From Deltaproteobacteria bacterium (lineage in GTDB: Bacteria; Myxococcota; UBA727; VGSZ01): DNA of 64,000 nt. A program made the position numbers and the translations under genes. The stretch covers positions 186,001-250,000 of the forward strand of contig JACOUT010000011.1 of assembly GCA_016177705.1 (NCBI GenBank), in the 5' to 3' direction. The notes under the pieces were generated by a model, which made no database searches, was not told the DNA's origin, and was given only the letters and a program-made list of their open reading frames with translations. Numbering within the stretch: position 1 is the stretch's first letter; each line of letters starts with the position of its first letter. Shown piece after piece: positions 45,201 to 55,725 of the stretch.

Positions 45201-45874
45201 TGGAAGTCTCCGTTCGGATCCGCGACCAGCGGCGCTCCACGGTCGAGCGTGCAGATGTAGCCGTTGCTGTTCACGAGCACGCGGCGGAACTCGGTCGGCG
45301 CGTCGCCATGCACGACCTCGAACACCGCGTCGTCGTCATCGGTGGGGGCGGCAGCAGGGTCGGCGATGAAGCCGTCCTGCTGCCAGACGCGTCCATTCGG
45401 CCGAAACACCACCTCACCGCACGGGTGCCCGGCCGGCGTGCCCGAGACCGAGCCGATCGCGGCGACGCACCCGCTCGTGCTCGCCGGCGCGTCAAAGAGG
45501 GAGACCGTCAGGCGCGGGGACTCGAGCAGCAGCGTCCCCGCGGCGCCGAGCGGCACCCACACCGTGCCGCTGCTGTCGAGACCGTTGGCGTAGCCGGACG
45601 GAAAGGTCGCCGCTGCGACGTCGCAGTCGAAAGAATTCAAGCGCTCCGCGGACATGCGCCGCGCGTCCGTGGAATCCACCCACGCGCGAACGCAACGCTT
45701 CGACAGCATCGCCTCCGTGCGCGCGCGGGCCAGGAAGGAGGCGACCGCCTCGGCGCCGCTGTCGACCTTCGCCTTCCTGACCTCGGGCAGGAGGTTCGGG
45801 ATCGCGAGCGCCGCGGCGACGCCGAGGATCACGACCACCAACATCACTTCGATGAGCGAAAAACCGCGGCGCAT
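45188..45874 (-). CDS. FimT/GspH-type pseudopilin
   Basis: 228 residues. MRRGFSLIEVMLVVVILGVAAALAIPNL is a very short leader with Gly^Phe cleavage site and Glu5. The head matches the GspH/FimT pattern (SFLARARTEAMLSKRCVRAWVD ... VVFRPNGRVWQ). FimT/FimU proteins are initiators of the pilus tip complex, and FimT can bind DNA. First gene of the operon on the minus strand; four Cys residues in the C-terminal half may form disulfides. Confidence 0.85.
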   Translation of the reverse strand: MRRGFSLIEVMLVVVILGVAAALAIPNLLPEVRKAKVDSGAEAVASFLARARTEAMLSKRCVRAWVDSTDARRMSAERLNSFDCDVAAATFPSGYANGLDSSGTVWVPLGAAGTLLLESPRLTVSLFDAPASTSGCVAAIGSVSGTPAGHPCGEVVFRPNGRVWQQDGFIADPAAAPTDDDDAVFEVVHGDAPTEFRRVLVNSNGYICTLDRGAPLVADPNGDFQCTP

Positions 45875-46071
45875 GGCAGCTCCGCGGCCATGCTAGCAGA
45901 TGGCTTTTGGCGGTGTCGCGCCGCTGTCTCGCCCTTCCTCGACCACCTCGCCGTCGAGGTGCGCGCGCGCGGCCCGGCCGGTCGCGTGGCGCACGGACCT
46001 GCCGACCGCGACATGTCGCACCTGCACGTACGCGGGGCGCTCGGAAGCTGCGCCCCGTGGTCCGCGGGGGC

Positions 46072-46794
46072 CTAGTTTCGCGCCTGGTTCATGCAGAACG
46101 CATTGCCCTGCACGCCGCTGTTGCTGGTCAAGCCGACCGCGCCTTCCGGCCGCCCGTCGCCGCACAGGTAGAACGTCAGGGTGTAATAGTCGTCGACGCC
46201 GGTGACCGGCGCGACCTCCGGCGTGAGATCGACGCCGTCGGAGTAGGAGAGCCCAGGCGCGTCGGTGCCGAGCGTGAACTTGAAGCGCTCGGTATAGACG
46301 CTCGCGTCGAACGCCTCCTCCGAGTAGATCTGCGCCAGGTAGGCGTTGACGTTGTTTGGGCAGTTGGCGCCGTCGATCTGCTCGTCCAGCACGTCGGCAG
46401 AGATGATCAGCGGCCCTCCCTCGTAGGCGGGGAAGAGCTGGCCGCCGGTGCAGGCGCCGAGCAGCGAGTTGGGCTCGGCGCAGGTCGTACCGTTGCAGAG
46501 CCAGGCGTTCGGCAGCGCGGCCGTGTCGCGATCTTCGATGCAGTCACCGCTGTCGACGGTGCCGACGCACGGGACGTTGCTCTCGCCCTCACCCTCGCCC
46601 TCACCCTCGCCCTCACCCTCGCCCTCACCTTCGCCCGCCTCGCACAGCGAGGAAGCGGTGTTGCAGGTCTCGGGGGGAGTGCAGTCGTCGTCGGTGGTGC
46701 AGGCGGCGACCGGCTCGCACCTGGTCCCCGCCAGCGCGAGAGCCGCGATGGCAACAGCGAGCAGGCCGACAAGGTGTTCGAGCTTGGTCATCAT
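46072..46794 (-). CDS. Secreted Cys-rich protein with GEGEGE linker, paralogue A
   Basis: 240 residues. Two adjacent ATG codons (46794 and 46791) follow GGAGGGG. Signal peptide then TRCEPVAACTTDDDCTPPETCN, a Cys-knot-like segment (CxxDDDCxxPETCN), a nine-unit Gly-Glu linker (46582-46635) and a 160-residue beta-rich domain with six cysteines, ending GNAFCMNQA. The Cys after the signal helix has Arg at -1, so lipidation is doubtful. The gene at 62164 encodes a clear paralogue with the same order of parts. No known family; lies between pilin operon and a small membrane gene. Confidence 0.78.
   Translation of the reverse strand: MMTKLEHLVGLLAVAIAALALAGTRCEPVAACTTDDDCTPPETCNTASSLCEAGEGEGEGEGEGEGEGEGESNVPCVGTVDSGDCIEDRDTAALPNAWLCNGTTCAEPNSLLGACTGGQLFPAYEGGPLIISADVLDEQIDGANCPNNVNAYLAQIYSEEAFDASVYTERFKFTLGTDAPGLSYSDGVDLTPEVAPVTGVDDYYTLTFYLCGDGRPEGAVGLTSNSGVQGNAFCMNQARN
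46582..46635 (-). repeat. 12-nt tandem repeat (Gly-Glu linker)
   Basis: Nine Gly-Glu codon pairs; on the coding strand GGTGAG and GGCGAG alternate, giving a near-perfect 12-base repeat unit in four copies. Length change by slippage would stay in frame. Confidence 0.9.
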
Positions 46795-46984
46795 CCCCTC
46801 CGAAGGCACGAGCGTCGATAGCGGTGCGGCGGCGGTCGCCCGACCGCGGCCGCGGGCGCCGGCACTCTGCCATGAACCCGCGCCCCCTGCGAAGACTCTG
46901 CTACTGTCAGTGTGGCCGGGCTCAATGCCGCTCGCGGTGGACGTCCGTCCGTGCTGTCGTCGATGCCGAGGTGATGCCATCAGC

Positions 46985-47200
46985 GTGCTGGGCGGGTTCT
47001 CTCCTGAAGTGCTGGCGCTCGCGGGCGGCTTGGCGGCGCTGTTGATCGGCGTCGTCCTCTGGAAGCTCTTCAAGCTCGCCTTCAAGGCGGTGGTGTTCGT
47101 GGTCGTCGCCGCGGCGCTCGCCGCCGTGGTGGCGCTGTACGTGAGCGGCGGCAGGCCGGCGCCGCCATCGGTGGTTCCCGTCCCCGTGGCGCCACGCTAA
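46985..47200 (+). CDS. Small membrane protein with two helices
   Basis: 71 residues from GTG 46985 with GAGGTGAT about nine bases upstream. Two adjacent hydrophobic helices (VLALAGGLAALLIGVVLWKLFKLAF and VVFVVVAAALAAVVALYVSG) end in a Pro-rich tail. Resembles small inner-membrane proteins that lack a known role. A longer upstream frame overlaps the divergent gene at 46794 and is not used. The next gene starts 8 bases downstream. Confidence 0.5.
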   Translation: MLGGFSPEVLALAGGLAALLIGVVLWKLFKLAFKAVVFVVVAAALAAVVALYVSGGRPAPPSVVPVPVAPR

Positions 47201-47208
47201 TCGAGGGC

Positions 47209-47469
47209 ATGGCCCTCGATCCCTTCCTGCTCGAGATCCTGGTCTGCCCCGAGACCAAGCAGAACCTCGCGCTGGCGCCGGCGCCCGTGCTCGAGCAACT
47301 GAACGCCGCCATCGCCGGTGGTCGCGCCGTCAACCGCGGGGGCCGTCGCCTCCACGACGCGCTCGAGGCCGCGCTGCTGCGCCAGGACAACGAGGTCGCC
47401 TATCCCGTGAAGGACGACATCCCGCTGCTGCTCGTCGACGAGCAGATCTCCTTCCGCGACCTTCTGTAG
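47209..47469 (+). CDS. Trm112/UPF0434-like protein
   Basis: 86 residues. The opening FLLEILVCPETKQNL and closing AYPVKDDIPLLLVDEQI match the Trm112/YcaR family. The zinc-ligand pattern is degenerate: only Cys13 remains of the usual C-x-x-C. Trm112 proteins activate methyltransferases; bacterial small members have unknown partners. A 20-residue insert (APAPVLEQLNAAIAGGRAVN) is typical of longer family members in proteobacteria. Confidence 0.82.
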   Translation: MALDPFLLEILVCPETKQNLALAPAPVLEQLNAAIAGGRAVNRGGRRLHDALEAALLRQDNEVAYPVKDDIPLLLVDEQISFRDLL

Positions 47470-47505
47470 CCGGCCCTTGCGTTAATCAAACAACTGTTCT
47501 ATTCC

Positions 47506-49019
<1,514 letters not shown>

Positions 49020-49023
<4 letters not shown>

Positions 49024-50594
49024 ACGCGCCCAAGCTGCGCCTCGCCTTCGCGCGCATCAACCAAGAGACGAACGCGCTCTCCCCAGTCAAGACCACCGTG
49101 GCTGACTTCGAGTCGGTGCACTGGTTCAAGGGCGACGAGCTGCTCGCCATGTGCGCGCCCACGGCCATGGAGGTGCCCTCCATGTTCAAGAACGCCGAGC
49201 TGTCGGGCTTCGTGCAGGCGATGCAGCGCATGCCCGACGTCGAGCTGGTGCCGCTGATGTCGGCATGGGCCACGCCCTCCGGCCCGCTCACCCGCTCGTG
49301 CTTCGAGGCGCTGTGTGACGACCTGTGCGGGCGCCTCGCCGGCGCCGGTCAGCTCGACGGCCTCTATCTGTCCCTGCACGGCGCCATGGGCGTCGACGGC
49401 ATGGACGACCCCGAGGGCGAGATCGTGCGGCGCGTGCGCGCCACGCTCGCCGAGCACGGGCAGGAGTCACTGCCGCTGGTCGTGAGCTACGACCTGCACG
49501 GCAACCTGACGCGCGCCGTGGCCGAGGGCGTCGACGCGCTGGTCGCCTACGCCACCAACCCGCACCGCGACCACCGCCGCTGCGGTGCGCGCGCCGGGCG
49601 CATCCTCTACGACACCGTCCTCAAGCGGGCGCGACCCACCACCGCCTGGCGTAGCCTGCCGATGCTGCTCGGCGGCGGCACCACGCTCGATTTCTGGCCG
49701 CCGCTCCTGTCGATCTTCCGGCGCATGCGCAAGCTCGAGCGGCGGGGCGAGGTGCTGTCCGCGAGCCTGCTCACCTGCCACCCGTGGAACAAGAACCCGG
49801 AGACGGGCTGGTCGGTCGTCGTCGTCACCGACGGCGACCAGGACAAAGCCGAGCGCCTGGCCGACGAGCTGGCCGAGGCGGCCTGGGCCACACGCCATGT
49901 GCTGCCGCCCACCTTCGTGTCTGCGCAGGACGCGGTGGCGCGCGCCAAGAACGCGCGGCTTCGCCGCAAGCTCGGCGCCGTGGTGCTCGCCGACGCGAGC
50001 GACGTGGTGAGCGCAGGCGCGCCCGGCGAGAACACCGAGCTGCTGCGCGTGTTGGTGGAGCAGGGGCAGGGGATGCTCTGCTACGTGCCGCTACGGGATC
50101 CCGCGCTCGTCGAGGAGCTGTGGGACGCACCGCTCGGCGCGCGGCGGTGCGTCGCCATCGGCGGCAAGCTCGACCCGAGCCGCACGCGACCGCTCGAGGC
50201 CGAGGTGACGGTGCTGTCCAAGACGCAGGCGCACGGCGTCGATCGGGCGCTCGTGCTCGGCATCGGCACGGTGCGTGCCTGCGTGGTCGAGGGCGTCGCG
50301 CTCGCCATGCGGCCGGCGTTCTTCTCCACGCTGGGCCTGGACCCGTGGAAGGCCGACGTCATCGTGGTGAAGAACTTCTTCCCCTTCCGCATGTTCTTCC
50401 TGCCGCTCGCGCGCCTCACCATGTACGTGCGCACCTCGGGCGTCACCGACTTCGACGCGGCCTTCCAGCTCCGCTTCGCCGGCCCCGTGCACCCGAAGGA
50501 CCCGATCGATGATTGGCACGAGGCCGATCGTCGTCGTCACGCGCTGCCGTTCGCGCCGCCTGACTCGTCGGCCCGGGAGCCGCGCGCGGCGTGA
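49020..50594 (+). CDS. M81 family metallopeptidase (MlrC-like)
   Basis: 524 residues; GTG overlaps the previous stop. Family marks: SLHGAMG, DPEGE, SYDLHGNLT, NPHRDHRR and ADASDVVSAGAPGENTELL. In the microcystin-degrading MlrC, Asp/His/His of these segments bind zinc; here Asp-Leu-His and His-Arg-Asp appear in matching places. The natural substrate of most members is unknown; MlrC acts on linear peptides. The neighbouring gene order (lyase, MlrC-like, TauE/SafE-like) is unusual and suggests joint use in catabolism of one compound class. Confidence 0.85.
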
Positions 50595-51298
50595 CCCCGC
50601 TGTTGGTGCCGGTGGTCGCGCTCGCGTTCGCCGTCGAGGCGATGCTCGGCTTCGGCGCCACCGTAATCGCGGTCGCGCTCGGCGCGCTCGCGGTCGACGT
50701 GCGCGTGCTCTTGCCCGCCTTCGTGCCGGTCAGCGTCGCGCTCTCGCTGTGGATCGTGGCGCGCGATCGCGCGCACGTCGACGTTCGCCTGCTCGCGCGC
50801 CGTGTGCTGCCGCTGATGGTGCTCGGCCTGCCGGTCGGGCTGTTCGCGTTCCGGTCGCTCGACGAGGGGGTGCTACGCACGGTGCTTGGCGTCGTGGTGG
50901 TCGCGCTCGCGCTGCGGGAGATCTTGAGGATCGGGCGGCGCGCGCCGGCGGCGGTGCGCGCGTTCGCCCTCGTCGCCGCTGGTGCCGTGCACGGCGCGCT
51001 CGGCTCGGGTGGGCCGCTCGTGGTGTGGGCGCTCGGCGATCGCGTTGCCGATCCGCGCGTGCTGCGCGCGACCCTGTCGGCGCTCTGGCTCGCGCTCAAC
51101 GCGGTGCTGCTCGCCGCCTGGGCGTGGGACGGGCGCCTGAACGCCGCCTCGTGGTCGGGCGCCGCCTGGTGCGCCGCTGGGCTGGTGGTCGGCGCCCTTG
51201 TTGGCGACGCGTTGCACCGTCGGGTCAACGCCGCGCGCTTCGGCAGATTGGCGTGGATCGCGCTCGCCGTCGTCGGAGTAGGGCTGGTCGTTCGCTGA
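50591..51298 (+). CDS. TauE/SafE family membrane transporter
   Basis: 235 residues, about seven transmembrane helices, GTGA overlap with the M81 gene. The N-terminal GFGATVIAVALGAL and central HGALGSGGPLVVWAL are the two inverted half-motifs of the TauE/SafE family, which exports sulfite, sulfoacetate or other organic anions. In this setting it could remove a product of the upstream enzymes. Convergent with the ABC importer operon (21-base gap). Confidence 0.85.
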   Translation: MTPLLVPVVALAFAVEAMLGFGATVIAVALGALAVDVRVLLPAFVPVSVALSLWIVARDRAHVDVRLLARRVLPLMVLGLPVGLFAFRSLDEGVLRTVLGVVVVALALREILRIGRRAPAAVRAFALVAAGAVHGALGSGGPLVVWALGDRVADPRVLRATLSALWLALNAVLLAAWAWDGRLNAASWSGAAWCAAGLVVGALVGDALHRRVNAARFGRLAWIALAVVGVGLVVR

Positions 51299-51319
51299 TC
51301 CCATTCGAGCGGGGATGTC

Positions 51320-52186
51320 TCACCGCCGCGCGACCGCGACCTCCTCGACCAGGATCTCGGGCACCTCGAGATCCGCCTGGGTGAGCCCCGTGAACATGTT
51401 CAGCTCGCCGATGGTCTCCTCGGTGGCGCGCACGCTGTCGGCCACCGCGCCCACCTCGGCGGTGAGCGACGCCGGGTCCTGCCGGTTGACCGCAAGCTCG
51501 ACGATGCCGGTCAGCTTGTGCTCGATGCGCTGTAATTCCAGCTCGACGAATTCGTAGTTCTTCTGCGCGCGCACCACGTTGTCGCGGCGCGCCTGCAAGG
51601 TCTGCAACGTGTCCTCGATGGTGGCGCGCTTCTTGTCTTCCATCGCGTCGGTTCCGGGCGGCGGCAGCATGTCGAGGTGCCGCTTGGTGACGGTGATCTC
51701 GGCCTCGAGCTCGCGGTCGCTGACGCTGCCCAAGAACCGCTCGAGCGTCTGCTCGGTGTGCAACAACTTCAGGTAGACCCACAGCAACTTGTCGACGGAG
51801 GAGAGCTGGTCGCGCGCCACGGCGGTCAGGGTGGCGTCGGCGCCGACGAACGAGGTGCGCAGGGTCTCGCAGCGGCGCTTGCTGTCGAAGAAGCGCGTGC
51901 TGCGCTCGCGCGAGAGCTGCCCGAGCAACTGGCCGAGCCGCTCCTGCGCTTTCTTCTTCTCGACCTCTGCGCCCTGGTACGTCTGCTCGGCGTCGACGAT
52001 GGCGCGGTAGCGCGGGTTCCACGCCAGCGTGGCGAGGTAGGCGACCTCGGCGGCGGCGAGCAGCGGGAACACCACGTCGGCGTGGCCCGACAGCCCGGCG
52101 GCGACCGTGCCGCCGAGCAGGAACAGCACGTTCCACCGGTTGCCGATGGCCCTCTTGACGTAGGCGAACCAGCCCTGCTTGGCCAT
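51320..52186 (-). CDS. Membrane-anchored coiled-coil protein of ABC operon
   Basis: 288 residues. ATG 52186 shares its A with the ATPase stop (TGATG). Two N-terminal helices (NVLFLLGGTVAAGLSG and VVFPLLAAAEVAYLATL) are followed by about 220 residues of charged heptad-like coiled coil (YQGAEVEKKKAQERLGQLL, RRDNVVRAQKNYEFVELELQRIEHKL). No known family recognised. As last gene of an importer operon it may tie the transporter to another envelope or cytoskeletal partner. Confidence 0.75.
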   Translation of the reverse strand: MAKQGWFAYVKRAIGNRWNVLFLLGGTVAAGLSGHADVVFPLLAAAEVAYLATLAWNPRYRAIVDAEQTYQGAEVEKKKAQERLGQLLGQLSRERSTRFFDSKRRCETLRTSFVGADATLTAVARDQLSSVDKLLWVYLKLLHTEQTLERFLGSVSDRELEAEITVTKRHLDMLPPPGTDAMEDKKRATIEDTLQTLQARRDNVVRAQKNYEFVELELQRIEHKLTGIVELAVNRQDPASLTAEVGAVADSVRATEETIGELNMFTGLTQADLEVPEILVEEVAVARR

Positions 52187-53019
52187 CACACAACCCCGGC
52201 CTCGGCTTCCATCTTTGCGATCTTCTCTCGAATGCTGCGCACCTGCTCGGCGAAGTCGGGCTCGGCCTGACGCACCACCGCGGGCTTCTCGGGGCGCTTG
52301 CTCGCGATCTGCTCGACGATGGTGCCGGGGGCGTTGCCGAACACGTAGATGCGATCTCCGAGGTAGACGGCCTCCTCGATCGAGTGGGTGACGAAGAAGA
52401 CCGTCGCCTGCGCGTCGCGCCACAGCGTCACCAGCAGGTCTTGCATGCGCAAGCGCGTCATCGGGTCGAGCGCGCCGAAGGGCTCGTCCCTCAACAGGAT
52501 GCGCGGGTTCAAGATCAGCGAGCGCGCGATGGCGACGCGCTGGCGCATACCGCCCGAGAGCTGATGCGGGAACTTGTGGGCGTCTCTCGCGGGATCGAGC
52601 CCGACCTTCTTGACCCAGACCAGGGCCTTCTCGATGCGCTCGGCGCGCGACACGCCCTGGCACTCGAGTCCGAAGGCGATGTTGTCGACGACGGTGCGGT
52701 TGTCGAACGCCGTGTACTCCTGAAAGACCATGCCGCGGTCGGCGCCCGGGCCAAGGACGGGCTTGCCGAACAGCAGCACCGTGCCCGTGGTCTGCGGGTA
52801 CTGCGGCTCGAGGCCGGCGATGATCTTGAGCACGGTGCTCTTGCCGCAGCCCGAGGGTCCGAGGATGGCCACCAGCTCGCCGTGGCCCTCGACGTCGGGC
52901 ACGCGGAAGGTGACGTCCTTGATGGCGGTGTACTCGCGCGCCGTGCCGGCGGCGTAGGTCTTGCCCACCTTGTCGAACACGCACACGTCCGGCCGCGGTG
53001 GCTTGATGATCTCGGCCAT
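52186..53019 (-). CDS. ABC importer ATPase (nitrate/taurine-type)
   Basis: 277 residues. Walker A GPSGCGKST, Q-loop VFQEYTAFDN, signature LSGGMRQRVAIARS, Walker B ILLRDEPFGALD and switch His VTHSIEEAVYLGD. The signature is that of the SsuB/TauB/NrtD group of importers for small organic anions. The C-terminal extension DFAEQVRSIREKIAKMEAEAG is a short coiled coil. ATG 53019 overlaps the permease stop (TGATG). Confidence 0.93.
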   Translation of the reverse strand: MAEIIKPPRPDVCVFDKVGKTYAAGTAREYTAIKDVTFRVPDVEGHGELVAILGPSGCGKSTVLKIIAGLEPQYPQTTGTVLLFGKPVLGPGADRGMVFQEYTAFDNRTVVDNIAFGLECQGVSRAERIEKALVWVKKVGLDPARDAHKFPHQLSGGMRQRVAIARSLILNPRILLRDEPFGALDPMTRLRMQDLLVTLWRDAQATVFFVTHSIEEAVYLGDRIYVFGNAPGTIVEQIASKRPEKPAVVRQAEPDFAEQVRSIREKIAKMEAEAGVV

Positions 53020-53807
53020 CACGTCGCCTCGCGGTGAGGGAACAGCCAGCGTGACAGCGCGAACAGCGCGCGATCGATGCCGTAGGCGACCAGCGTGATG
53101 ATGACGAGCACGAGATAGACGTGCTCCATGGGCCCACGTCGCTGCGAGGTGAGGATGAGCGCGCCCAGGCCGCCCGTCATGTTCACCATCTCGGCCAGGA
53201 TGATGTAGCCAAACGCGATGCCGAACAGCAGCCGCAGCGAGCCGAAGATCTCGGGAAACGAGAGCGGCACCAGCACCTTGAGCAGCACCTGCGTGTTGCT
53301 GGCGCCGAGCGTGCGCGCGGTCTGCACATATTTCTCGTCGACACCCGCGACCGCGCGCGTGACGTCGAAGACCACGAACATCACCGTGGCGACAAAGATG
53401 AACATCACCTTCTGCAGCTCGTCGATGCCGAACCAGATGAGCGTGAGCGGCACCAGCGCCGAGATGGGCACGTTCCTGCCGAACACCGAGAGCGGCGCCA
53501 GGAAGGCGTTCATACGCGGGAAGGTGCCGCACAAGACGCCCACGGGGACGCCCACGAGGATCGACAGCCCGAAGCCCTGCAAGACACGCCAGATCGACTG
53601 CACCAGGTTGCGCGTCAGCGCGCGCTCGAACCACAGCGACTTGAACGACGTCGCCACCTCCATCGGGCTGCCGAGCACAGCCGGCGAGATGAGCCGCGCC
53701 TCGGCGGCTCCCCACGTCGCCGCCGTCCAGGCAGCGAGCAGGAGCACCACGAACAGCGCCCCCGCCAGGTAGCGATCGAGGCCGCTGATGGGCGCTCGAA
53801 GGCGCAC
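53019..53807 (-). CDS. ABC importer permease (SsuC/TauC-like)
   Basis: 262 residues with six transmembrane helices. The EAA-loop region ARTLGASNTQVLLKVLVPLSFPEIFG fits binding-protein-dependent transport permeases of the nitrate/taurine/sulfonate class. GTG start 53807, right after the stop of the binding-protein gene (one-base gap). It works with the ATPase and the fused binding protein. Confidence 0.92.
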   Translation of the reverse strand: MRLRAPISGLDRYLAGALFVVLLLAAWTAATWGAAEARLISPAVLGSPMEVATSFKSLWFERALTRNLVQSIWRVLQGFGLSILVGVPVGVLCGTFPRMNAFLAPLSVFGRNVPISALVPLTLIWFGIDELQKVMFIFVATVMFVVFDVTRAVAGVDEKYVQTARTLGASNTQVLLKVLVPLSFPEIFGSLRLLFGIAFGYIILAEMVNMTGGLGALILTSQRRGPMEHVYLVLVIITLVAYGIDRALFALSRWLFPHREAT

Positions 53808-53808
53808 G

Positions 53809-55563
53809 CTAGTGGGCCTCCAGTGGGAAGACTTTCACCTCCACGCGTCGGTTCTTGGCGTGGTTGTTCGGGTCGTTGTCGTCTGCCGGGCGCTGCCAGC
53901 CCATGCCCTCGGCCGCGATCTGGTTCGGATCGGTCTTGGGGAACTTCTTGATGAGCGCCTCGCGTACCGCCTTGGCGCGCGCGTCGGACAGCACCTTGAC
54001 GGCGTCGAACGGGATCTGCCCCTTCATGGAGCCGTCGGTGTGGCCCTCGATGACGATGCGCGCGGCGCCGTACTGCCCCGCCATCTTGCCCACCTCCTCG
54101 ACGATGAAGTCGACGTTCGGGTCGTACAGCTCCTCGACCTCCTTGCCGCCGACGTTCTTCTTGATCTTGGCCTTCAGGTCGGCGCTGTTGGGGAAGAAGT
54201 GGACGACGACGGTCTTGGTCAGGATCTCGCCGCTCTCCGCCTTGATCATGGAGACGCTCTTGGCGGCGAACTGCGTCTGGTAGCGGTTTTGGTGCTTGCT
54301 GTACTTGGCGTCGCTGGCGAGCCGCTTGATGATCGAGAAGTCGGCCACCTGGTCCCACGGCACCTTCTGGCCGACGCGGCCGACGCGGCCGTAGAGGTAG
54401 TAGGCGGTGTCCCAGGTGCGCTCGAAGTTGGTCGGGTTGTTCTGGTTCAGGAAGAACTCGAAGTTCTCCGCGAAGTTGGTCCAGTGGGCGTCGCCGAGCA
54501 TGCCGAGCGCGTCGGCCGGCGGCAGGTTGAAGCCCTCGCCCAGGAGCTTGGCGGCCTCCTGCTTCTTGGCCTGGTCGTCGTACAGCTCCTCGGTGGCGTC
54601 GAGGATGCCCTTGACCAGCGACTCCAAGAACGGCCCATGGTCCTTGGCGAAGTCGGCGCGCGCGAACCACACGTCGGCGATCAGGCGGTTGGCCTCGAGC
54701 GTCGACACGATCAGCTTGTTCCCCGGCACCTTCGACAGGTTGTAGATGTCGGGCGCCCAGGACACGCAGGCGGCGATCTTCTTGTCGGCGTTGAATGCGG
54801 CGGCGGCCTCGAACGCGTTGGACGTGTATTTGAAGGTGACCTCGGACGGTTGCACGCCGCCATTGATGAGCGCGTTCAAGACGAAGTACTGGCTCGGCGA
54901 GTTCTGCGCGAGCACGACGGTCTTCCCGCGCAACTGGCCGACGTTGGTGATGCCGTCCCGGGCGACGATGCCGTCACCACCGTTCGACCAATCGATCTGC
55001 TGGTAGACGCGCGGGTTGGTGCGCGAGTCCTTCTTCAGCTCCTCCATGAAGAGCGGCAGCATGTCGAGCGTGGCCCAGCCGATGTGCACGTTGCCTGACG
55101 CGTAGGCGTCGCGCATGGCGACCGGATCGTCGATGAGCACCAGCTCCATCTTGAACTTCTTGCCGTCCTTGGTGACCCACTCACGCTTGGGCTTCATGCC
55201 GCCGTTCGCGTAGATGACCGGCGCCCAGCCCGCCCACACGTTGAGCGCCATCTTGACGGTGTTGTCCTTGAGCGGCTTGTAGCCGGCCACGCCTTGCACC
55301 GCCGGCAGCTTCTCCTCGGGGACGAAGGTGTATTCCTTGAGCGTGGTGGGCGCGGCGGCGTCGGGCGCCTCGACGGCCTTCTCATCCACCTTCGGCTGCT
55401 GCAGCTTCTTCATCTCCTCGTCGGAGAGCGCCTGCGGCTTGGTCTCGTCGGTGCCGGTCGGCGCCAGGATGCCGGCGCGATAGAGCGCGAAGCCGACCAG
55501 CCCGACGACGACGAGCAGCACGGCGATGATGAAGGGTCCACGGGACTTAACCGGCTCGGCCAC
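53809..55563 (-). CDS. Solute-binding protein fused to OmpA-like peptidoglycan-binding domain
   Basis: 584 residues; GTG 55563 has AGGAGG close upstream. An uncleaved N-terminal helix (FIIAVLLVVVGLVGFALYR) anchors it in the inner membrane. Residues about 95-430 form a NMT1/SsuA-type type II binding protein (VKMALNVWAGWAPVIYANGG, GNVHIGWATLDMLPLF, LRGKTVVLAQNSPSQYFVLN). The C-terminal 140 residues are an OmpA-type domain: GHTDGS at 507-512, LSDARAKAVREALI and NRRVEVKVF, with the Asp and Arg that bind diaminopimelate. So the receptor is tethered to both membrane and cell wall. Ligand class: possibly sulfonate, nitrate or aromatic anion; unknown. Confidence 0.9.
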   Translation of the reverse strand: MAEPVKSRGPFIIAVLLVVVGLVGFALYRAGILAPTGTDETKPQALSDEEMKKLQQPKVDEKAVEAPDAAAPTTLKEYTFVPEEKLPAVQGVAGYKPLKDNTVKMALNVWAGWAPVIYANGGMKPKREWVTKDGKKFKMELVLIDDPVAMRDAYASGNVHIGWATLDMLPLFMEELKKDSRTNPRVYQQIDWSNGGDGIVARDGITNVGQLRGKTVVLAQNSPSQYFVLNALINGGVQPSEVTFKYTSNAFEAAAAFNADKKIAACVSWAPDIYNLSKVPGNKLIVSTLEANRLIADVWFARADFAKDHGPFLESLVKGILDATEELYDDQAKKQEAAKLLGEGFNLPPADALGMLGDAHWTNFAENFEFFLNQNNPTNFERTWDTAYYLYGRVGRVGQKVPWDQVADFSIIKRLASDAKYSKHQNRYQTQFAAKSVSMIKAESGEILTKTVVVHFFPNSADLKAKIKKNVGGKEVEELYDPNVDFIVEEVGKMAGQYGAARIVIEGHTDGSMKGQIPFDAVKVLSDARAKAVREALIKKFPKTDPNQIAAEGMGWQRPADDNDPNNHAKNRRVEVKVFPLEAH

Positions 55564-55683
55564 GACGACCTCCTGCGTGGGTGCAATCGACGGCCCGCAC
55601 CATACAGCGCGAGCGGGCTACAGATGAAGGGTGCTTTCGGAGCCGAGGCCCCCACCCTCAGGTCCACTCGTGGACACCTAGCT

Positions 55684-55705
55684 CCTCCCCCGAAATCGGG
55701 GGAGG
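55684..55705 (+). repeat. Hairpin element, copy 1 (CCTCCCCCGA / TCGGGGGAGG)
   Basis: Perfect 10-bp inverted repeat with a 2-base AA loop in the 227-base gap between the binding-protein gene and the WD40 gene. No T-run follows on either strand. Confidence 0.8.
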
Positions 55706-55725
55706 CCACGAGGAGCACCGACTGG

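Noticed and set aside
46448..46984. Longer version of the small membrane protein
   Set aside because: Runs antisense through the GEGEGE gene; only the part after 46985 has a ribosome binding site and membrane helices.
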